Positions 59,745-64,000 of a stretch of DNA of 64,000 bases are shown piece after piece. Position 1 is the stretch's first letter. Every line of letters starts with the position of its first letter. The notes under the pieces were generated by a model, which worked only from the letters and a program-made list of their open reading frames with translations, was not told where the DNA came from and searched no databases. The DNA lies in NCBI GenBank assembly GCA_964530335.1, contig CAZGYG010000007.1:1-64000 (forward strand), given 5' to 3'. The DNA comes from VGDP01 sp964530335 (lineage in GTDB: Bacteria; Pseudomonadota; Alphaproteobacteria; SP197). Both the position numbers and the translations under genes were made by a program.

Positions 59745-60320
59745 ATGTCACGACGTTTCGCGTTCACCTTGGCCGCCATCGTTCTCGTCCTGGTGCAGGG
59801 CTGCGCCGGGCCCGGCGTGCGCTCGACGCCCGGCGGTGTCGCCAGCCAGAACTCGGTCGCGGTGCTGCGCTACCTCGTGCGCGGGCCCGATGTCCGCGCC
59901 ACCATCGTCGGCAATCCCACGCCCGATGCCACCATGGCGTTCGAGGACGCCGTGACGGCGGCGATGAACGAACGCACCTGGTTGCCGCCGGTGAACTTCA
60001 CCGCGCGGCCGAAGAACGAGGCCAGCCCGGGCTACCGGGTCGTCATGGCCTTCGGCGCGCCGGATACGATGGGCGCGCGCGCCTTGTGCGCCGCCGCCGC
60101 GCCGGACTACGCCGTGGCACCCGGCAGCGGCCGGCTCGAGGCAGCGTTCTGCTGGGAAAATCGTGTCATCGCGCGCACCAGCGTGGAGGTCGAGGCGATC
60201 ACCGACGCGAGCGATCCCCGGCTGCGCGCCGCGGTGCGCACCGCGACCCGCGAACTCTTCCCGATCAAGCCCGTCGATCGGCCCGAGCACGACAATTGCG
60301 CCAGTATGATGTGCTCGTGA
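59745..60320 (+). CDS. Predicted lipoprotein, DUF4136-like or unknown
   Basis: 191 residues. The signal ends VLVLVQGCAGPG, a lipobox with Cys near residue 20. The mature part is about 170 residues with several Cys (RALCAAAAPDYAV, AAFCWENRVI, DNCASMMCS). No family is firmly recognised. The domain looks like those of small outer-membrane-associated lipoproteins. The longer frame running from 58272 is noise over the FrhB-family gene. Confidence 0.7.
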   Translation: MSRRFAFTLAAIVLVLVQGCAGPGVRSTPGGVASQNSVAVLRYLVRGPDVRATIVGNPTPDATMAFEDAVTAAMNERTWLPPVNFTARPKNEASPGYRVVMAFGAPDTMGARALCAAAAPDYAVAPGSGRLEAAFCWENRVIARTSVEVEAITDASDPRLRAAVRTATRELFPIKPVDRPEHDNCASMMCS

Positions 60321-60328
60321 AGCCCGCC

Positions 60329-60364
60329 TGAACCGCTGCGCCGGCCACGACAGCAAGCGGTTCA
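60329..60364 (+). other. 9-bp inverted repeat just before the MDR start codon
   Basis: TGAACCGCT and AGCGGTTCA are perfect inverted repeats separated by 18 nt, ending two bases before the ATG at 60367. It could be an operator, a weak terminator of the lipoprotein gene, or a hairpin hiding the ribosome site. Confidence 0.45.
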
Positions 60365-60366
60365 AG

Positions 60367-61464
60367 ATGGCGACGATTCCGACCCGGATGGCCGCCGTCC
60401 ATCTGACCGGCCACGGCGGCTTCGACAAGCTCGTCTACCGTGACGACGTGCCGGTGCCCGTGCCGCGACGCGGCGAAGTCCTGATCCGCGTCGGCGCGGC
60501 CGGGGTCAACAACACCGACATCAACACGCGGATCGGCTGGTACTCGAGAAGCGTCAACGAGGGCACGACGAGCGAGAGCGGCCAGAGCGGGATCGCGGCC
60601 TCGAAGGCCGAGGATTCGTCGTGGTTCGGCGGCGCCATCTCGTTTCCCCGCATCCAGGGCATCGACGCCTGCGGGCGCATCGTGGCGCTGGGCGACGGCA
60701 TCGATCCGGCCAGGCTGGGCGAGCGCGTTCTCGTCGAAAGTTGTCTGCGCGAACCGGTCGGCTGGGCGCCCTTCCAGGCGTGGTATCTCGGTTCGGAATG
60801 CGACGGCGGCTTCGCCCAGTACCTCAAGGTTCCCGCGGTGCATGCCCACCGTATCCAGAGCGAACTCAGCGACGCCGAGCTTGGCTCGTTCCCGTGCGCC
60901 TATTCGACGGCGGAGAACATGCTGACCCGTACCGGTGTCGCGGCGAACGAGACCGTCCTGGTCACCGGCGCCTCGGGCGGGGTCGGTTCGGCCGCGGTGC
61001 AATTGGCGCGCCGCCGGGGTGCGCGCGTCATCGCCGTGGCCGGAGCGGCAAAGCACGACGCGCTTCGCGAGCTCGGGGCGGCGGCGATCGTGACGCGCGG
61101 GGCCGATCTGGTGGCGGCCCTGGGCGCGGCGAGCGTCGATGTCGTCGTCGATGTCGCCGCCGGTCCCCAGTGGCCTCAGTTGATCGAGGTGATGAACCCC
61201 GGCGGTCGCTACGCCGTGTCCGGCGCCATCGCCGGTCCCATGGTCGAACTGGACATTCGCCGGCTCTACCTCAAGGACCTGACGCTGTTCGGCTGTACCT
61301 GCCTCGAGCCCGGCGTCTTCGCCAACCTCGTGCGCTACATCGAGGCCGGTGACATCAAGCCCTTGATCGCGCGGACGTTCCCGCTGTCCGAGATCGTCGC
61401 CGCCCAGCGGATGTTTCTCGCCAAGCAGATCGTGGGGAAGATCGTGCTGATACCGCCCGAATGA
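60367..61464 (+). CDS. MDR-family zinc-independent alcohol dehydrogenase/quinone reductase-like protein
   Basis: 365 residues. The N-terminal GroES-like domain (GEVLIRVGAAGVNNTDINTR) and the NAD(P) Rossmann motif VLVTGASGGVGSAAVQLARR are standard. The structural-zinc Cys quartet is missing and the catalytic Cys/His pattern is incomplete, favouring the quinone-oxidoreductase side of the family. An insert at about 60-85 (SVNEGTTSESGQSGIAASKA) is longer than usual. Substrate unknown. Confidence 0.88.
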   Translation: MATIPTRMAAVHLTGHGGFDKLVYRDDVPVPVPRRGEVLIRVGAAGVNNTDINTRIGWYSRSVNEGTTSESGQSGIAASKAEDSSWFGGAISFPRIQGIDACGRIVALGDGIDPARLGERVLVESCLREPVGWAPFQAWYLGSECDGGFAQYLKVPAVHAHRIQSELSDAELGSFPCAYSTAENMLTRTGVAANETVLVTGASGGVGSAAVQLARRRGARVIAVAGAAKHDALRELGAAAIVTRGADLVAALGAASVDVVVDVAAGPQWPQLIEVMNPGGRYAVSGAIAGPMVELDIRRLYLKDLTLFGCTCLEPGVFANLVRYIEAGDIKPLIARTFPLSEIVAAQRMFLAKQIVGKIVLIPPE

Positions 61465-61560
61465 TCCGGGGGCACGGCTTGACTTCGCTCCTCGCGGGGC
61501 GGTAACTGCCGCCGTGAGGACACCAGCCATAACCGACTCCAAGACACGCGGGCCGTTCGC

Positions 61561-63036
61561 TTGACGACGTTCGACGAGCTCGGACTCGGCCCCGACGTGT
61601 TGAAGGCGGTCGCCGACGCCGGCTACCACGAGCCGACCCCGATCCAGGCGCAGGCGATCCCGATCGCCCTGCAAGGGCGGGATCTGCTGGGTTGCGCCCA
61701 GACCGGCACGGGCAAGACCGCCGCCTTCACCCTGCCGATGATCGAAATCCTGTCCCAGGGACGGGCCAAGGCCCGGATGCCGCGCTCCCTGGTGCTGTCG
61801 CCGACACGCGAGCTCGCGATGCAGACGTCGGAGAACTTCGAGATCTACGGCAAGCACCACACCCTGACCATGGCGCTGCTGATCGGCGGCGTCACCCTCG
61901 ACGAGCAGACGCGAAAGCTCGAGCGCGGCGTCGACGTGCTGATCGCCACGCCCGGCCGTCTGCTCGACCATTTCGAGCGCGGCGCGCTGCTGCTCAACGG
62001 CGTCAAGGTGCTGGTGATCGACGAGGCGGACCGCATGCTCGACATGGGGTTCATGCCCGACGTCGAGCGCATCGTCGGCCTGTTGCCCGGCCTGCGCCAG
62101 ACGCTGATGTTCGCGGCGACCATGCCGGCCGAGGTGCGCCGGCTGGCCGACAAGTTCCTGCACAACCCGAAGGAAATCCACGTCTCACCCCCGGCCTCGC
62201 CCGCGGATCTGGTCGAGCACGTGCTGGTTCGGGTCGCGCCCCGCGCCAAGCGCAAGATGCTCGAGGCGCTGCTGGCCGAGCCCGCGGTGCGCAACGGCCT
62301 GATCTTCTGCAACCGCAAGCGCGACGTGGCCGACCTCGCCCGTTCCCTCAAGCGGGACGGCTGGAGCGCCACGGCGCTGCACGGCGACATGGACCAGGCC
62401 TCGCGCATCGAGACCCTGGAGTCGTTTCGGCGCGGCGACGTGCGCTTCCTGGTCGCGACCGACGTGGCCGGGCGCGGGCTCGACATCTTCGGCCTGAGCC
62501 ACGTCTTTAACTACGACGTGCCGACCCACGCCGAGGATTACGTCCACCGCATCGGGCGCACCGGCCGCGCCGGCCATCGCGGGCACGCGATCACGCTGGC
62601 GACCGGCGAGGACGAGCGGGCGCTGCACGCCATCGAGACCTTGATCCGGCGGCCGTTGCCCGTGATCGACGCCCCCGCCGGACACGCGCCGATCGCTCCA
62701 GAGCCCAAGGCCCCGGCGGCGCCGCGCCCCGAACGGGCGCGCAAGCCCGCCCCGTCCCACGCGCGCGAGGCGAGGAAGCCCAAGCCAACCGAGGCCAAGC
62801 CAGCCGAGGCCAAGCCAGCCGAGGCCAGGCCAGCCGAGGCCAAGCCAGCCGAGCCACGGCGACGACACCACGCCGACGAACCCGACCGGCCGGTGGTCGG
62901 GCTGGGCAGCCACGTCCCCGCGTTCCTGCTGCGCCCCGTCGTCGTGGCGGCCCGCGACGAGGAAGCTGCGGACGAGCATGAAGAGCACGACGAGCCTCGC
63001 ACGCGCCGGGCCAGACGAAAGACGTCGAAGCCATGA
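61561..63036 (+). CDS. rhlE: DEAD-box RNA helicase RhlE-like
   Basis: 491 residues from a TTG start, the only in-frame start before the Q-motif. All core motifs are present: FDELGLGPDVLKAVADAGYH, PTPIQAQAIP, AQTGTGKTAAF, PTRELAMQ, VIDEADRMLD, FAATMP, FCNRKRDVADLARSLKRDGW, ATDVAGRGLDIFG and HRIGRTGRAGHRG. The C-terminal tail from about 385 is low-complexity and contains AKPAE repeats, then a basic end. Unwinds structured RNA, for example in ribosome assembly or mRNA decay. Confidence 0.94.
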   Translation: MTTFDELGLGPDVLKAVADAGYHEPTPIQAQAIPIALQGRDLLGCAQTGTGKTAAFTLPMIEILSQGRAKARMPRSLVLSPTRELAMQTSENFEIYGKHHTLTMALLIGGVTLDEQTRKLERGVDVLIATPGRLLDHFERGALLLNGVKVLVIDEADRMLDMGFMPDVERIVGLLPGLRQTLMFAATMPAEVRRLADKFLHNPKEIHVSPPASPADLVEHVLVRVAPRAKRKMLEALLAEPAVRNGLIFCNRKRDVADLARSLKRDGWSATALHGDMDQASRIETLESFRRGDVRFLVATDVAGRGLDIFGLSHVFNYDVPTHAEDYVHRIGRTGRAGHRGHAITLATGEDERALHAIETLIRRPLPVIDAPAGHAPIAPEPKAPAAPRPERARKPAPSHAREARKPKPTEAKPAEAKPAEARPAEAKPAEPRRRHHADEPDRPVVGLGSHVPAFLLRPVVVAARDEEAADEHEEHDEPRTRRARRKTSKP

Positions 63037-63106
63037 AGCCGGTGTCCGGCTAGCGCCACGCTCGGCGGAACCGGTGCCCGGCGCGCGCCAACGCGGCAAC
63101 GACATC

Positions 63107-63763
63107 ATGGCGGTCGTCGCTCGGGCGACGGCGCGCGCCGGCGGCCGCATGGCGCTCGAGGCGATGCTGCCGAAGCCCAGGACCCCGGCCCAGCTCCGCC
63201 GGGTGGCGGACGATCGCTATCTGTCGCTGATGTGCCGGCGCGTCTTTCGCGCCGGGTTGCGTCACGCCATGGTCGACGCCCGATGGCCCGCCTTCGAGAA
63301 GGCGTTCCACCGCTTCGTGCCCGGCCGCGTCGTCCTGATGGACGACGAGGCGCTCGAAGCGATGATGGCGGACCGGCGGCTCATCCGCCATTGGGCAAAG
63401 CTCCGTTCGGTGCGCGACAACGCGGCCGCGCTGCGTGCGATTGCCGCCGAGCACGGCGGCTTCGGGGCCTATCTCGCGGCTTGGCCCGTCACCGACATCG
63501 TCGGCCTGTGGCGCGATCTGGGCCGGCGCTGCTCGCAGATGGGCGGCAATTCGGGCCCCACGTTCCTGCGCATGGCCGGCAAGGACACGTTCCTCCTGAC
63601 GACGGACGTCGTGACCGCCCTGGCCGGGCTGGCTGTCTGCCGACGGCGGCCGACCACCAGGGGCGAGCTCCAGGCCGCGCAGGCGGCGTTCAACCGCTGG
63701 TCGCACGAAACCGGCCGGCCCCTCAGCCAGATCAGCCGAATTCTGGCCCTGTCCGTGGGCTGA
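63107..63763 (+). CDS. DNA-3-methyladenine glycosylase I (TAG)-like protein
   Basis: 218 residues from the ATG at 63107 (63149 is an alternative). The alpha-helical TAG core is visible in RYLSLMCRRVFRAGLRHAMV, WPAFEKAFHRFVPGRVVLMD, RLIRHWAKLRSVRDNAAALR and FGAYLAAWPVTDIVGLW. However, the zinc-binding Cys and His residues and the active-site Trp of E. coli TAG are not seen. It is probably a divergent base-excision glycosylase (COG2818-like), with activity unproven. Confidence 0.75.
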   Translation: MAVVARATARAGGRMALEAMLPKPRTPAQLRRVADDRYLSLMCRRVFRAGLRHAMVDARWPAFEKAFHRFVPGRVVLMDDEALEAMMADRRLIRHWAKLRSVRDNAAALRAIAAEHGGFGAYLAAWPVTDIVGLWRDLGRRCSQMGGNSGPTFLRMAGKDTFLLTTDVVTALAGLAVCRRRPTTRGELQAAQAAFNRWSHETGRPLSQISRILALSVG

Positions 63764-64000
63764 GCCGAGCGGCGCCCGGGCGCGCGACGACGCCCTCAAC
63801 GCAGGGTTGCCGCGGGTTCGGGCCGCGGCGTTCTTGGTTTGGCCTCAAATGCTTGGGGCCGTCCGTTTGTTAACGTTCCGTTCATGATCCCATGAAACCC
63901 TTGCGCGCTGGGCGACCGTGAAGGTCTAAGTCTTGCCAGGATTGGGGCGCGGCCAGGATTAGGGCGCGTAAGGACGCGGGCGAATTCGCATGAAGGGCAC
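63764..64000. other. Intergenic region to the right edge, with a short tandem duplication
   Basis: No complete gene is seen. CCAGGATTGGGGCGCG at 63936-63951 is followed by a 15-of-16 copy at 63953-63968. An ATG at 63990 (reading MKG) could start a gene beyond the window but is too short to support. GTTAACGTTCCG near 63870 may belong to a promoter. Confidence 0.5.

Noticed and set aside
58272..60320. 682-residue protein containing the lipoprotein at its end
   Set aside because: The first 490 codons are antisense to the FrhB-family gene. A signal peptide with lipobox starts cleanly at 59745.

Overview
The window looks like chromosomal DNA from a GC-rich alphaproteobacterium, probably of the Rhodospirillales type (inference). 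The grounds are conserved gene orders: tig-clpP-clpX; yceD(DUF177)-rpmF-plsX-fabH-ihfA-merR; surE-pcm-nlpD facing a DUF815 ATPase and then yajC-secD-secF-Mth938. Third-position GC bias is very strong, so most genes have long spurious open frames on the other strand. No phage, plasmid, CRISPR array or rRNA operon is visible. Two tRNAs are present: Leu(UAG) and Pro(GGG).

Layout. 1-3.4 kb: protein quality control (clpX cut by the left edge, clpP, and a trigger factor with a histidine-rich insert). 3.5-4.3 kb: two tandem small paralogues, each behind the same 33-bp upstream element. 4.4-8.4 kb: a TA-flanked MITE, a zinc-ribbon/adenylate cyclase/ATPase/TPR protein, a cold-shock gene and tRNA-Leu. 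8.5-13.9 kb: a tightly packed minus-strand operon of a methyltransferase, NAD(P)HX repair enzyme, malonyl-CoA decarboxylase, and a fusion of a TmpA-like 2-oxoglutarate oxygenase to a TmpB/PhnZ-like HD-domain diiron oxygenase. That fusion would put a whole two-step organophosphonate cleavage route in one polypeptide. 14-18.3 kb: an accessory stretch with a secreted nuclease, a divergent AraC regulator/FAD oxidase pair, a DUF433/DUF5615 toxin-antitoxin pair whose toxin has a nonsense codon, several repeats, and tRNA-Pro.

18.3-26.7 kb: the fatty-acid/phospholipid and IHF operon, an AspA-like deacylase, and a three-gene overlapping operon of DUF1636, an orphan molybdenum hydroxylase large subunit and an EamA transporter. 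26.8-31.8 kb: a Mla-type lipid transport operon ending in a Tat-exported multicopper oxidase. 31.8-36.8 kb: an ATP-grasp protein, an M81 (MlrC-like) peptidase, DUF502, and a type III polyketide synthase with an ICMT-family methyltransferase. 36.8-44.2 kb: Sec accessory genes and the surE-pcm-nlpD operon.

44.2-50.3 kb: a secreted protein, a homocysteine methyltransferase, a second MITE sitting exactly in the overlapping stop codons of two convergent genes, a TPR-methyltransferase, an RraA-like protein, a class II aldolase and a GNAT. 50.4-52.3 kb: parE. 52.4-59.6 kb: an internally deleted FAD oxidoreductase remnant, a solitary ectoine-synthase-like gene, a complete oligopeptide/dipeptide-type ABC importer and an FrhB-family iron-sulfur protein. 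59.7-64 kb: a lipoprotein, an MDR-family reductase, RhlE and a TAG-like glycosylase.

The most interesting items are the TmpA-TmpB fusion, the MITE inserted in a shared CTAG stop site, the solitary EctC beside a collapsed oxidoreductase, the orphan CoxL-like operon, and the recurring in-frame 18-21 bp minisatellites, several at gene starts. Family assignments rest on reading motifs in the translated sequence; no database search was run.
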